Assembly: GCF_002795425.1 (NCBI RefSeq)
Contig: NZ_PHHA01000028.1
Location: 39,671 to 103,670, forward strand
Source of the DNA: Conservatibacter flavescens
Lineage (GTDB): Bacteria; Pseudomonadota; Gammaproteobacteria; Enterobacterales; Pasteurellaceae
Direction of reading: 5' to 3'
Length of the DNA: 64,000 nt
Shown here: in pieces, positions 19,272-28,624 of the stretch
How positions within the stretch are numbered: the first letter of the stretch is position 1
How the letters are laid out: each line of letters begins with the position of its first letter
Notes under the pieces: generated by a model
Told to the model about the DNA's origin: nothing
Databases searched by the model: none
The model's input: the letters and a program-made list of their open reading frames with translations, nothing else
Program-made: the position numbers and the translations under genes

Positions 19272-20768
19272 ATGTTCCATTATAACCCTTTGCTATTAAG
19301 TGACTTTTATAAACAATTTCACCGAAAACAATACCCAAAAGATACACAGTATATTTATTCTGTCTTAACCCCACGCACGAGTAAAAAACTCTATCATGTT
19401 AGCCATGTTGTTTCTTTTGGTTATCAAGCGTTTATAAAACGTTATCTGATGGAGTATTTTGATCAATATTTCTTCCAACAAGACAAACAAACATTGATTG
19501 AACAATATAAACAATGTTTCCGCGCTTGTTTAAATATGTCAGATGAAACAATAGATACACACCATCTGGTTGCTTTACATGATCTCGGCTATTTACCGCT
19601 TGAAATCAAAGCCATACCAGAGGGAAAAATGATTCCAATTAAAAACCCATTATTAACCATACGTAATACGGATCCGCGTTTTTTCTGGCTAACAAACTAT
19701 TTAGAAACCCTCTTATTAACCTCCACATGGCTACCCACAACTTCTGCAACCATTGCAGCAATGTACCGTTCTTCCTTGCAAAAATGGGGAAATATTAGCA
19801 ATGCTGATTTAGCCTATATTGACTATCAAGCCCATGATTTTTCTATGCGTGGATTAAGCTCATTAGAAAGTGCAGCATTAAGCGGTGCAGCCCATTTAAT
19901 CGCTTTTAAAGGCACTGATGTTATCCCTGCTATTCATTTTGTCCAACATTACTACCCAATAAATAACAAAATGTTAATTGGAAGCTCCATTCCTGCAACA
20001 GAGCATTCCGTTATGTGTATTCATGGCCGAGATGAATTAGCTACATTCGAATATCTTATTACGCAAGTTTATCCAACGGGTACGGTAAGTATTGTGTCTG
20101 ATAGCTATGATTTTTGGCACAATATCCGTGTTACTTTGCCTGCGCTTAAAACACTTATTTTAGCGCGAGAAGGGAAAGTCGTTATTCGGCCGGACTCCGG
20201 TGATCCGATGAAGATTATTTGTGGTAATCCTCAAGCAAAAGACCCTACAGAGCGTATTGGTTTAATCGCAGCACTTTATCATATTTTTGGCGGACAAAAA
20301 AATGCGAAAGGATTTATTAAGCTCGATCCCCATATTGGTGTTATTTACGGTGACTCCATCAATCTTGAACTAGCTAATCAAATTATCAAAAAGCTTATTT
20401 CTCAAGGCTTTGCCGCCTCTAATATTGTATTTGGTATCGGCTCTTTAGCTTACCAACAAAATTCCCGTGATTCTCTGGGCCTGGCAGTAAAAGCCACGCA
20501 TGCCGTCGTGAATGGCGAAGAACGACTTGTTTTCAAAGATCCAAAAACCGATCACAACAAACGCTCACCACGTGGCATGGTAAAAGTATTACCCAATGGC
20601 GATTTTCAAGATGGTTTAGGGCTACATAGTGATTTTAGTGATGATCAGCTACATACCATTTTTTATAATGGTGAAATCAGAAATAGCCTTTCTTTCGAAG
20701 AAGTGCGGTCAAATTTTACAAAAGATTTGATTTCTCTTGGTGAGCAGTTTCAATTTACTTTGCCATAA
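19272..20768 (+). CDS. nadV: Nicotinamide phosphoribosyltransferase NadV
   Basis: A 498-residue enzyme of the NAMPT family that makes nicotinamide mononucleotide from nicotinamide and PRPP. Recognised from YQAHDFSMRGLSSLESAALSGAAHL, the HDFSxRG block that stacks on nicotinamide, from SIPATEHSVM, and from VVIRPDSGDP, the PRPP-binding block. Length matches NadV of Haemophilus ducreyi and P. multocida. NadV lets Pasteurellaceae that lack de novo NAD synthesis grow on nicotinamide instead of V factor. It is monocistronic, divergent from the receptor operon. An uptake signal at 20701-20709 lies near its 3' end. Confidence 0.95.
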   Translation: MFHYNPLLLSDFYKQFHRKQYPKDTQYIYSVLTPRTSKKLYHVSHVVSFGYQAFIKRYLMEYFDQYFFQQDKQTLIEQYKQCFRACLNMSDETIDTHHLVALHDLGYLPLEIKAIPEGKMIPIKNPLLTIRNTDPRFFWLTNYLETLLLTSTWLPTTSATIAAMYRSSLQKWGNISNADLAYIDYQAHDFSMRGLSSLESAALSGAAHLIAFKGTDVIPAIHFVQHYYPINNKMLIGSSIPATEHSVMCIHGRDELATFEYLITQVYPTGTVSIVSDSYDFWHNIRVTLPALKTLILAREGKVVIRPDSGDPMKIICGNPQAKDPTERIGLIAALYHIFGGQKNAKGFIKLDPHIGVIYGDSINLELANQIIKKLISQGFAASNIVFGIGSLAYQQNSRDSLGLAVKATHAVVNGEERLVFKDPKTDHNKRSPRGMVKVLPNGDFQDGLGLHSDFSDDQLHTIFYNGEIRNSLSFEEVRSNFTKDLISLGEQFQFTLP

Positions 20769-20780
20769 CGTTTTTTCTTT

Positions 20781-20809
20781 TGTAGAAGCATTTATAACAT
20801 GCTTCTACA
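20781..20809 (+). terminator. 11-bp stem-loop after nadV
   Basis: TGTAGAAGCAT (20781-20791) and ATGCTTCTACA (20799-20809) pair perfectly around TTATAAC, 12 bases after the nadV stop. The T-rich tract precedes rather than follows the stem, so this may be a transcript-stabilising or Rho-assisted end. Confidence 0.5.
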
Positions 20810-20898
20810 TACACTTCTTAAAATTTCCTAAGCTCAAAACTTTTTTCATTCCAACCGCTCTTTTAGCTAAAAACGCAACAACTACTTCATTACACAAT

Positions 20899-20917
20899 TA
20901 AAAATAATTCTCATTTG
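20899..20917. promoter_or_regulatory. Possible Fur box upstream of hutWX
   Basis: The segment contains AATAATTCTCATTT; on the reverse strand AAATGAGAATTATT aligns with the 19-base Fur consensus at about 12 of 19 positions. It abuts the FNR site. The match is moderate, so this rests partly on the function of the gene downstream. Confidence 0.42.
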
Positions 20918-20956
20918 ATTTTGATCAATTATATCATTACTTTTATTTGCTATAAA
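20915..20956 (+). promoter_or_regulatory. Class II FNR-activated promoter of hutWX
   Basis: TTGAT-TTTG-ATCAA (20915-20928) is a perfect FNR consensus. TATAAA (20951-20956) is a good -10 with no recognisable -35. A start near 20963 puts the FNR dyad centre at about -41.5, the class II activator position. The leader would be about 28 bases, starting translation at 20991. Confidence 0.72.
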
Positions 20957-20990
20957 TTACACTTCTTTTTAATAGCTAATGTGAGACAAC

Positions 20991-22808
20991 ATGATTAACT
21001 TCAAATGGACGCCACTACAAGCAGCGCCAAATGCATTTCCTGAACGCCAAGCACTTATGCCGATTTGGGGTGGAGAAGCGGTTGAACTATCTCAGTGGCA
21101 AAATTTATGGCAACAACAATTACCTCATGCCCTCCACACCGATGGATTAGCCTATTTACATATCCCTTTTTGCGCTAGCCACTGCATTTTTTGTGGGTTT
21201 TATCGTAATGCGTGGAAAAATGAATACAGTAAAATTTATGTAGATCGCTTAATCGCAGAATTAAGACATGAAGCTAGCCTGCGCCAGGATAAAGGAAAAA
21301 TTCAAGCAGTTTATTTCGGTGGTGGCACACCTACTGCATTACATACAGAAGATCTCGTGCGATTAATTCATGCTTGTTATGATTATCTTCCACTCAGTGA
21401 AGAATGTGAATTCACCATTGAAGGGCGTATTAGTCATTTTGGCCTAGAGAAAGCACAAGCTTGTATTGATGCTGGCGCTAATCGATTTTCCATTGGCATT
21501 CAAACATTTAACACAGCTTTACGGAAACGACTTGGCCGGAAACATAGTGGCGAAGAAGCCTATGATTATCTACAACAATTGTGCCAATTAAATGCCGTTA
21601 TCGTTGCCGATTTAATCTTTGGCCTACCCAATCAAAATGCCGAAATTTGGCAACAAGATCTCGCGACAATCTCTAGCTTAGCATTATCAGGTTTAGATAT
21701 TTATGCCTTTAATAATTATCCATTTTTACCGATTAACCGCCTAATTGAACACGGTAAATTGCCGGAACCCGCTAGTTTTAGTGACCAAAGTATACAATAT
21801 GCTTACGCTGTAGAATACCTCAATCAACTTGGCTGGCAACAAGTCAGCAATAACCACTTTGCTTTCCCTGAACGAGGGGAACGTAATCGTTATAATATTC
21901 TAGTCAAATCAAATATGCCCTGCTTGGCCTTTGGTTCCGGAGCAGGTGGCAGTATTGGCAACTTTAGCTATCAAGTACAAAGCAATATAAAAGACTATTT
22001 AAACACGCCACTAGAGCAAAAACCCCTTTCTTATTTGAGCCGACATGGCCCCTATAAATCTTTATTAGGGACCATTCAACACAGCCTTGAATTAGGCTAC
22101 TTAGACACGTCCCCCTTTACGCACAATGAAAAAGCGCAACGGTTGTTAGATCAGTGGCAAGCCCAATCTTTGCTTCAACATCAAGGAAAGATGGCATATT
22201 TAAATACGAGTGGTCGCTACTGGTCTCCAACCTTAATCCGCAAATTAATGCTTAGCTTACCTACACAATCTAATAAGGAGAAAAATATGATGTCTGCCAA
22301 TGCAGAATTACAAAACAAATTACGTGAAAACTTAGCCTCAAATCCTGCACAAGTGTTAGAAATGGTTGCCGGTATGCATCAATGCAATTTAGAAACGGTG
22401 ATCAACTGCCTACCTGTAGAGATGGTTGCAAAAACCAATGGTGAGCATTTTATTACGATCATGCAGGCTATTGCGACTTGGCCACATCCCGTTACCTTTA
22501 TTGCTCACACTCCAGATGCGGTTGTCGAAGTGACAGCAAGGCTCCCTTCCGGAAAAATTGGTCGTGGTTTTTATAATTTTGAACATACACAAGAAGGCGG
22601 GGTACACGGCCACTTACGCTATGAAAATTGCCATGCAATTTATTTAATAGATCGCCCATTTATGGGAAAACGCACTGTTTCGTTAAATTTTATCAATCAG
22701 CAAGGCGAAGCAATGTTCAAAATTTTCATAGGGCGTGATGAACAGGGGCAATTACGCGAAGAACAAATTAATGCCATAAAGCAACTAATCAAAGCTGTTA
22801 ACCAATAA
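20991..22808 (+). CDS. hutW: Fused HutW (radical SAM anaerobic haem-degrading enzyme) and HutX (haem-handling protein)
   Basis: One 605-codon frame joins two proteins normally encoded separately. Residues 1 to about 430 are HutW/ChuW-like: radical SAM cluster C61-A-S-H-C65-I-F-C68, YFGGGTPTAL, and an HemN-like layout. ChuW opens the haem ring without oxygen to release iron. Residues 433-605 are HutX/ChuX-like (VEMVAKTNGEHF, GKIGRGFYNF, HGHLRYENCHAIYLIDRPF), a haem-binding partner. The joint holds AAGGAG (22275-22280) 6 bases before ATG at 22287 (another at 22290), so free HutX (about 173 residues) could also be made. The +1 frame reads TAATAA there, suggesting an ancestral separate hutW stop. 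Flanked by FNR and possible Fur sites. Confidence 0.88.
   Translation: MINFKWTPLQAAPNAFPERQALMPIWGGEAVELSQWQNLWQQQLPHALHTDGLAYLHIPFCASHCIFCGFYRNAWKNEYSKIYVDRLIAELRHEASLRQDKGKIQAVYFGGGTPTALHTEDLVRLIHACYDYLPLSEECEFTIEGRISHFGLEKAQACIDAGANRFSIGIQTFNTALRKRLGRKHSGEEAYDYLQQLCQLNAVIVADLIFGLPNQNAEIWQQDLATISSLALSGLDIYAFNNYPFLPINRLIEHGKLPEPASFSDQSIQYAYAVEYLNQLGWQQVSNNHFAFPERGERNRYNILVKSNMPCLAFGSGAGGSIGNFSYQVQSNIKDYLNTPLEQKPLSYLSRHGPYKSLLGTIQHSLELGYLDTSPFTHNEKAQRLLDQWQAQSLLQHQGKMAYLNTSGRYWSPTLIRKLMLSLPTQSNKEKNMMSANAELQNKLRENLASNPAQVLEMVAGMHQCNLETVINCLPVEMVAKTNGEHFITIMQAIATWPHPVTFIAHTPDAVVEVTARLPSGKIGRGFYNFEHTQEGGVHGHLRYENCHAIYLIDRPFMGKRTVSLNFINQQGEAMFKIFIGRDEQGQLREEQINAIKQLIKAVNQ
22287..22808 (+). CDS. 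hutX: HutX from internal start within the hutW-hutX frame
   Basis: The frame continues from hutW, but an independent ribosome binding site (AAGGAG, 22275-22280) precedes ATG codons at 22287 and 22290. The product would be about 173 residues, the usual HutX/ChuX length, in the same frame as HutW. Whether the cell makes the fusion, free HutX or both is not decided by sequence. An 8-bp stem-loop CAATAAAC/GTTTATTG (22803-22826) spans the stop and may end the transcript. HutZ is not adjacent. Confidence 0.6.
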   Translation: MMSANAELQNKLRENLASNPAQVLEMVAGMHQCNLETVINCLPVEMVAKTNGEHFITIMQAIATWPHPVTFIAHTPDAVVEVTARLPSGKIGRGFYNFEHTQEGGVHGHLRYENCHAIYLIDRPFMGKRTVSLNFINQQGEAMFKIFIGRDEQGQLREEQINAIKQLIKAVNQ

Positions 22809-22908
22809 ACCGTTCTTCGTTTATTGTCACAATATCGGATTCCTCTGATTCAAGGGCATGATTCAACTAATCTGCCCTTCTTATTTGTTCGACAATCTCA
22901 AAATTTTT

Positions 22909-23180
22909 TTAATTTTTTGACCGCTCTTTTTGCCATTTGGTCGCAATATAGTGACAACTTGGTATTAAATCCAATTGCTTTTGTTGCACAAAATCAGACA
23001 AAGCTTGATACAATTTATCAGCAATGCCTTGCCCTCTTAAACTCGGATCAACGAATGTATGATTTGCATTAATCGTGTGTTTGTCGACAAAATAATAACT
23101 TAGCTTAGCAATTTTAGCCCCTGTTTCATTTAACAGAAAAAATTCACCTTGCTCATTATTATAGGTATGTTGAATATCCA

Positions 23181-23181
<1 letters not shown>
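22909..23181 (-). CDS. Small GNAT-fold N-acetyltransferase (YjdJ type)
   Basis: A 90-residue minimal GNAT domain. The acetyl-CoA pyrophosphate-binding loop reads VDPSLRGQGIADKLYQAL near residues 42-60, and the end IPSCHYIATKW matches YjdJ-like proteins (family block PSCxYI). The substrate is unknown. The ATG at 23181 shares a base with the yacG stop (TAATG), so it is the third gene of coaE-yacG-GNAT; an in-frame upstream start at 23196 would lie inside yacG and is less likely. Confidence 0.8.
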
Positions 23182-24009
<828 letters not shown>

Positions 24010-24032
24010 TTACTCAAGCAAAAAGCATTTCC

Positions 24033-24422
24033 CTAATGAACTAAAGGACCTTCAATGGAAATATTTTTTGGGTTTTCCCCAAAACGATTTACCCCTGGCG
24101 TACCATCGAATAACATAAACACAAAAATCACAATAGCCCCTAAAATTGGCACAAGGCCAATCAGTAGCCACCAACCTGAGCGGTTAATATCATGCAAACG
24201 ACGTACACTAACGGCTAAAGTGGGAAGAAAAACGAATAAACCATAAATACCACTGAATAAACCGATGTTACTTTCATAAGAAAATAAACCGAATGCAAGA
24301 TCAAGAATACTCAATGCAAAAGCAATCAGAAAATTGAATAAAGTAAAAAACCAATATTCCTTACGTCTTGCTCGTCCATTGAAATTCACATATTGTTTAA
24401 TAACGGATAAATACCAATTCAT
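24033..24422 (-). CDS. DUF805 inner-membrane protein (YhaH/YhaI-like)
   Basis: A 129-residue membrane protein with about four hydrophobic segments and the DUF805 signature: FNGRARRKEYWFFTLFN near residue 15, VRRLHDINRSGWWLLIGLVPILGAIVIFVF in the centre, and DGTPGVNRFGENP at the end. The molecular role of the family is not known. It is probably the first gene of a run with coaE, yacG and the GNAT gene. Confidence 0.85.
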   Translation of the reverse strand: MNWYLSVIKQYVNFNGRARRKEYWFFTLFNFLIAFALSILDLAFGLFSYESNIGLFSGIYGLFVFLPTLAVSVRRLHDINRSGWWLLIGLVPILGAIVIFVFMLFDGTPGVNRFGENPKNISIEGPLVH

Positions 24423-24573
24423 ATTACCTCCTTTTTAGGCTCGTAATTACTTTAATTTATACCACATCTCCACAAAAAGAAAAAAGTTTTTCATTATTTT
24501 TCTGTCAGATGCTTTATACTATAAAGCAATGTAGAGCAATTGCTCTTGGTTTATTGATCCAAAGGAGAATATC

Positions 24574-25593
24574 ATGACGATTTTAGTCACTGGTGGCGCA
24601 GGTTACATTGGCTCACATACCGTTGTTGAGTTACTAAATGCAGGAAAAGATGTAGTTGTGTTAGATAATTTATCTAATTCCTCCCCAAAATCCCTTGAAA
24701 GAGTAGAAAAAATCACTGGAAAATCGGTTAAATTCTATCAAGGCGATATACTGGATAGTTTACTCTTGCAGCGTATTTTTACCGAAAATACCATTCAATC
24801 AGTCATTCATTTTGCTGGGTTAAAAGCGGTGGGTGAATCCGTACAAAAACCAATGGAATATTATACCAATAATGTCACCGGCTCTTTAACTCTTTTGCAA
24901 GAGATGAAAAAAGCGGGTGTTTGGAATTTTGTATTCAGCTCGTCAGCCACTGTTTATGGTGATCCAGAGATCGTTCCAATTACTGAAAGTTGTCAAGTAG
25001 GCGGCACTACAAACCCATACGGCACATCAAAATTCATGGTTGAACAAATACTCAAAGATGTTGCTCAGGCTGAACCTCAATTTAGCATTACCATTTTACG
25101 TTACTTCAATCCTGTTGGTGCCCATGAAAGCGGTTTAATTGGCGAAGATCCAAACGGCATACCAAATAACTTATTACCTTATATTAGCCAAGTTGCCATT
25201 GGTAAATTGCCACAACTTTCCATATTCGGTAGTGATTACGCTACCCATGATGGCACTGGGGTTCGGGATTATATTCATGTAGTTGACTTAGCCATCGGTC
25301 ACTTAAAAGCCTTAGAATGTCATGTGAACCAAGCGGGATTACACATTTATAATCTTGGTACTGGTCAAGGGTATTCTGTCCTAGATATGGTTAAAGCTTT
25401 TGAACAAGCTAATCAAATCTCTATTCCCTATAAACTTGTTGACCGTCGACCAGGTGATATTGCCACATGTTATTCAGACCCAAGTTTAGCAAAACAAGTG
25501 TTAGGTTGGACCACACAACGTGATTTAACCACCATGATGAAAGATACTTGGAATTGGCAAAAAAATAACCCTCATGGCTACAAGGACGCCTAA
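24574..25593 (+). CDS. galE: UDP-glucose 4-epimerase
   Basis: A 339-residue short-chain dehydrogenase family epimerase interconverting UDP-glucose and UDP-galactose, needed here mainly for lipooligosaccharide sugars. NAD-binding motif [11 protein letters not shown] is at the N-terminus, the catalytic Ser lies in FSSSATVYG near 125 and the Tyr-x3-Lys in NPYGTSK near 150. AAAGGAG precedes the ATG. The stop shares a base with the ampG start (TAATG). Confidence 0.96.
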   Translation: MTILVTGGAGYIGSHTVVELLNAGKDVVVLDNLSNSSPKSLERVEKITGKSVKFYQGDILDSLLLQRIFTENTIQSVIHFAGLKAVGESVQKPMEYYTNNVTGSLTLLQEMKKAGVWNFVFSSSATVYGDPEIVPITESCQVGGTTNPYGTSKFMVEQILKDVAQAEPQFSITILRYFNPVGAHESGLIGEDPNGIPNNLLPYISQVAIGKLPQLSIFGSDYATHDGTGVRDYIHVVDLAIGHLKALECHVNQAGLHIYNLGTGQGYSVLDMVKAFEQANQISIPYKLVDRRPGDIATCYSDPSLAKQVLGWTTQRDLTTMMKDTWNWQKNNPHGYKDA

Positions 25594-26870
25594 TGCAAAC
25601 CGCTCCAACTAGCTTATGGAAACAGATCTTTACCCGTAATATGCTGCTCTGCATATTTACGGGATTTAGTTCCGGTTTACCGTTCTATTTTATTTTCCAG
25701 CTTGTGCCTGCTTGGTTACGTGATTCTGCTGTAGATTTAACCACTATCGGTTTTTTTACCTTGATCGGTTTTCCTTATGGCTGGAAATTTATGATCGCTC
25801 CCTTACTCGATCGCTACTACCCAAACTTTTTAGGCCGACGCCGTTCATGGATGTTTTTAACTCAAATTAGCCTATTAGCGCTGCTTGCTTTATTTGGGCA
25901 ATTTGATCCAAAAGCAGATATCCAAATTGTCGCCATTTTAGCCACGTCAATTGCGATTTTTTCTGCAATACAAGATATCGTGATTGATGCATATCGACGA
26001 GAGATTTTAAGCGATCAAGAACTCGGGTTAGGAAATTCTATCCATGTTAGCGCCTATCGCATTGCGGGTCTCATTCCTGGAGGCTTATCTTTAATTTTGG
26101 CCGATATGATGAGCTGGAATTCTGTCTTTATTTTCACCGCACTTTTTATGCTGCCCGGCCTTTTTCTCTCTCTGATTTTAGCCCGCGAACCGAATGTCCC
26201 CGAGATCGATCGCTCAACCCCGTTTTATATTGCGTTTACCAATCCTTTTAAAGAGTTTTTCTCTCGTAAAGGAGTATGGTCGGGTGTTGGGATTATTCTC
26301 TTTATTTTTCTCTATAAATTTGGCGACTCCCTCGCCACCTCTTTACAAACCGTGTTTATCCTTGATATGGGATTTAGTAAAACTGATATTGGCACAGTCG
26401 TAAAATTTAATTCTCTTTGGGCCTCTGTCATTTCAGGCATGTTAGGTGGCGTGATGATGATCCGATTAGGGATTAATCGCTCTTTATGGATCTTCGGGTT
26501 TGTCCAACTCATCACCATTTTATGTTTTGTCTGGATGGCAAGCTATATTAAGTTTGAATCAATTGGTTCCTATGAATATATGGTGTTGTCGACTGTTATG
26601 ATAGCTGAATATATTGGTGTTGGACTTGGCACTGCGGCATTCGTTGCATTTATGGCGCGTGAAACAAATCCCCTTTATACCGCAACACAATTAGCCATTT
26701 TCACAAGTCTCTCAGCTATTCCTAGCAAAATTTTGGGTGCATTTGCCGGCGCATTAGTTGAAAACGTAGGTTACTATCAATTTTTCTGGATTTGCTTTTT
26801 TGTGGGTATCCCCGGCATGATTTGCTTGATTTGGGTGGCGCCATGGAAAGAAAAACCAACGGCTGTTTAG
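25593..26870 (+). CDS. ampG: Muropeptide permease AmpG
   Basis: A 425-residue major facilitator protein that imports 1,6-anhydro-muropeptides for cell-wall recycling. Recognised from FTGFSSGLPFYFIFQLVPAWLRD, FPYGWKFMIAPLLDRY and IVIDAYRREIL; about 12 hydrophobic segments. It is shorter than E. coli AmpG (491) but has the usual Pasteurellaceae length. Coupled to galE by a TAATG overlap. No ampC or ampR gene is nearby. Uptake signal at 26136-26144. Confidence 0.93.
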   Translation: MQTAPTSLWKQIFTRNMLLCIFTGFSSGLPFYFIFQLVPAWLRDSAVDLTTIGFFTLIGFPYGWKFMIAPLLDRYYPNFLGRRRSWMFLTQISLLALLALFGQFDPKADIQIVAILATSIAIFSAIQDIVIDAYRREILSDQELGLGNSIHVSAYRIAGLIPGGLSLILADMMSWNSVFIFTALFMLPGLFLSLILAREPNVPEIDRSTPFYIAFTNPFKEFFSRKGVWSGVGIILFIFLYKFGDSLATSLQTVFILDMGFSKTDIGTVVKFNSLWASVISGMLGGVMMIRLGINRSLWIFGFVQLITILCFVWMASYIKFESIGSYEYMVLSTVMIAEYIGVGLGTAAFVAFMARETNPLYTATQLAIFTSLSAIPSKILGAFAGALVENVGYYQFFWICFFVGIPGMICLIWVAPWKEKPTAV

Positions 26871-26899
26871 CAGTGAATAACAAAAAATATTTATTTTAT

Positions 26900-26928
26900 T
26901 TGACAAATATTTTTTTTAACGTTATTTC
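26900..26928 (+). promoter_or_regulatory. Candidate promoter of the riboswitch-lysC transcript
   Basis: TTGACA (26900-26905), then 17 bases, then TATTTC (26923-26928), just before the lysine aptamer. The -35 is perfect and the -10 only partial. The T run at 26910-26917 may also be part of the ampG end. Confidence 0.45.
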
Positions 26929-26937
26929 TATAAGCGT

Positions 26938-27107
26938 ACGGAAGAGGTGCGTCATTCAGGTCGTTATTTTTTGATTTCGGAATCCATAAAAAATAATCAG
27001 GGGAATGTTCGCCGAGATAAATTACTTATCCGAATAGGTACTTTATCGGCTTTGAGGGTTGAATCTCCAAAGCTGTCACTAATGATTAATTAGTGGAGCG
27101 CTTCTAA
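26938..27107 (+). ncRNA. Lysine riboswitch (L box) upstream of lysC
   Basis: Conserved L-box blocks are in order: AGAGGTGCG (26943-26951), AGGGGAATGTTCGCCGA (26999-27015), GGGTTGAATCTCC (about 27056-27067), then GCTGTCACTAATG and TAGTGGAGCGCTTCT closing the P1 helix near 27105. The next gene is lysC, the lysine-sensitive aspartokinase, as expected. Downstream, GCGTTCC (27136-27142) can pair with the P1 strand GGAGCGC (27095-27101), and its GTTCC part with the Shine-Dalgarno GGAAC (27190-27194). I see no clear terminator, so translational control is inferred. Confidence 0.93.
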
Positions 27108-27197
27108 GATCAATTATCTACTTATCCTTGATCCTGCGTTCCCTAAGTTTAAATATTCTTCTGTTAAGCCATTATTTTATTAACTAAAAGGAACTTT

Positions 27198-28553
27198 ATG
27201 ATGTCGAATCTTTCTGTCGCTAAATTTGGCGGTACTAGTGTCGCAAACTTTTCAGCAATGCAAGCAAGCGCGAATATTGTGATTGCCGACCCCAATACCC
27301 GTGTTGTTGTCCTCTCTGCCTCTGCAGGAGTCACTAATTTTTTGGTAGAATTAGCCAATGGATGTGATCCCGTTCACCGTGCAACAGTTATCGAAAATGT
27401 CCGCCAAATCCAATATGCCATTTTAGATGAGCTCAAAGATGCCAATATTATTCGTCAAGAAATCGATCGTTATCTTGATAATATCGAATCTTTAGCAGAA
27501 GCTGCAGCTTTAGCGACATCGCCAGCACTCACTGATGAATTAATCAGCCATGGGGAAATGATGTCTTCTCTCATTTTTGTCGAAGTGTTACGTGAATTAA
27601 ATTGCCAAGCAACTTGGTTAGATGTTCGTACCGTTGTTGCAACAGATGAACACTTTGGTAAAGCCTCACCAAATGATGAAAAAACACAGCATAATGCTGA
27701 TAATGTACTCAAACCACTCATTAATCAAGGTGAATTGGTTGTTACGCAAGGTTTTATCGGCCGCGCACCTTCTGGTAAAACAACAACATTAGGAAGAGGT
27801 GGTTCTGATTATTCTGCTGCCTTATTAGCCGAAGTTTTAAATGCAAAAGATGTATTAATTTGGACAGATGTTGCTGGTATTTACACCACTGACCCTCGTA
27901 TTGCTTCTGCCGCCAAACGTATTGATACCATGAGTTTTGCTGAAGCCGCAGAAATGGCTACATTTGGAGCCAAAGTCTTACATCCAGCGACACTCCTACC
28001 TGCAGTTCGCAGTAATATTCCTGTTTATGTAGGTTCAAGCAAAGCGCCTGAACAAGGTGGAACGTGGGTAACACGCGATCCGCAACCTCGTCCAACTTTT
28101 CGCGCCATAGCATTACGTCGCGACCAAACCTTATTAACCTTATCTAGCTTAAATATGCTACATGCACAAGGTTTCTTAGCGAATGTCTTCAATATTTTAG
28201 CCAAACATAAAATTTCCGTTGATACCATTACAACATCTGAAGTCAGTGTCGCTTTAACCTTAGATAAAACAGGCTCTGCCTCATCAGGTGCGGAGTTATT
28301 ATCGAATGAATTACTTACCGAACTTAGCGCATTATGTAATGTGAAAGTTGATACTGGCTTATCTTTGGTTGCGCTAATTGGTAATGATTTACATATTGCT
28401 GCGGGTGTGGCAAAACGGATTTTCGGCACATTGGAACACTACAATGTACGCATGATAAGCTATGGTGCAAGTACCAATAATATTTGTACCCTAGTGCGCA
28501 GCAGTGATGCTGATAATGTTGTACGTGCATTACATGCCGAATTATTTGAATAA
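27198..28553 (+). CDS. lysC: Lysine-sensitive aspartokinase III
   Basis: A 451-residue aspartokinase for the first step of the aspartate family pathway (lysine, diaminopimelate, threonine, methionine). VAKFGGTSVANF is the N-terminal kinase block, with GFIGRAPSGKTTTLGRGGSDYSA and WTDVAGIYTTDPR in the catalytic domain; two ACT domains fill the last 160 residues for lysine feedback. There is no homoserine dehydrogenase fusion. Two ATG codons (27198, 27201) follow AAAAGGAAC. Expression is under the lysine riboswitch. Confidence 0.95.
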   Translation: MMSNLSVAKFGGTSVANFSAMQASANIVIADPNTRVVVLSASAGVTNFLVELANGCDPVHRATVIENVRQIQYAILDELKDANIIRQEIDRYLDNIESLAEAAALATSPALTDELISHGEMMSSLIFVEVLRELNCQATWLDVRTVVATDEHFGKASPNDEKTQHNADNVLKPLINQGELVVTQGFIGRAPSGKTTTLGRGGSDYSAALLAEVLNAKDVLIWTDVAGIYTTDPRIASAAKRIDTMSFAEAAEMATFGAKVLHPATLLPAVRSNIPVYVGSSKAPEQGGTWVTRDPQPRPTFRAIALRRDQTLLTLSSLNMLHAQGFLANVFNILAKHKISVDTITTSEVSVALTLDKTGSASSGAELLSNELLTELSALCNVKVDTGLSLVALIGNDLHIAAGVAKRIFGTLEHYNVRMISYGASTNNICTLVRSSDADNVVRALHAELFE

Positions 28554-28624
28554 TCGCATCTACAATCCATCATTTATTCAAATGCGATGGGCGTTGTTAA
28601 CACAGCGCCCACATTCAAATTTAT

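Noticed and set aside
22824..23072. 82-codon plus-strand frame after hutWX
   Set aside because: Overlaps the GNAT and yacG genes on the other strand, which have clear motifs and operon structure.
26881..26920. AAATATTT-based hairpin after ampG as a terminator
   Set aside because: The pairing is almost entirely A-T and coincides with the likely -35 of the riboswitch promoter; too weak to call.
28025..28429. 134-codon minus-strand frame inside lysC
   Set aside because: Antisense to the conserved ACT domains of lysC; no start signal.
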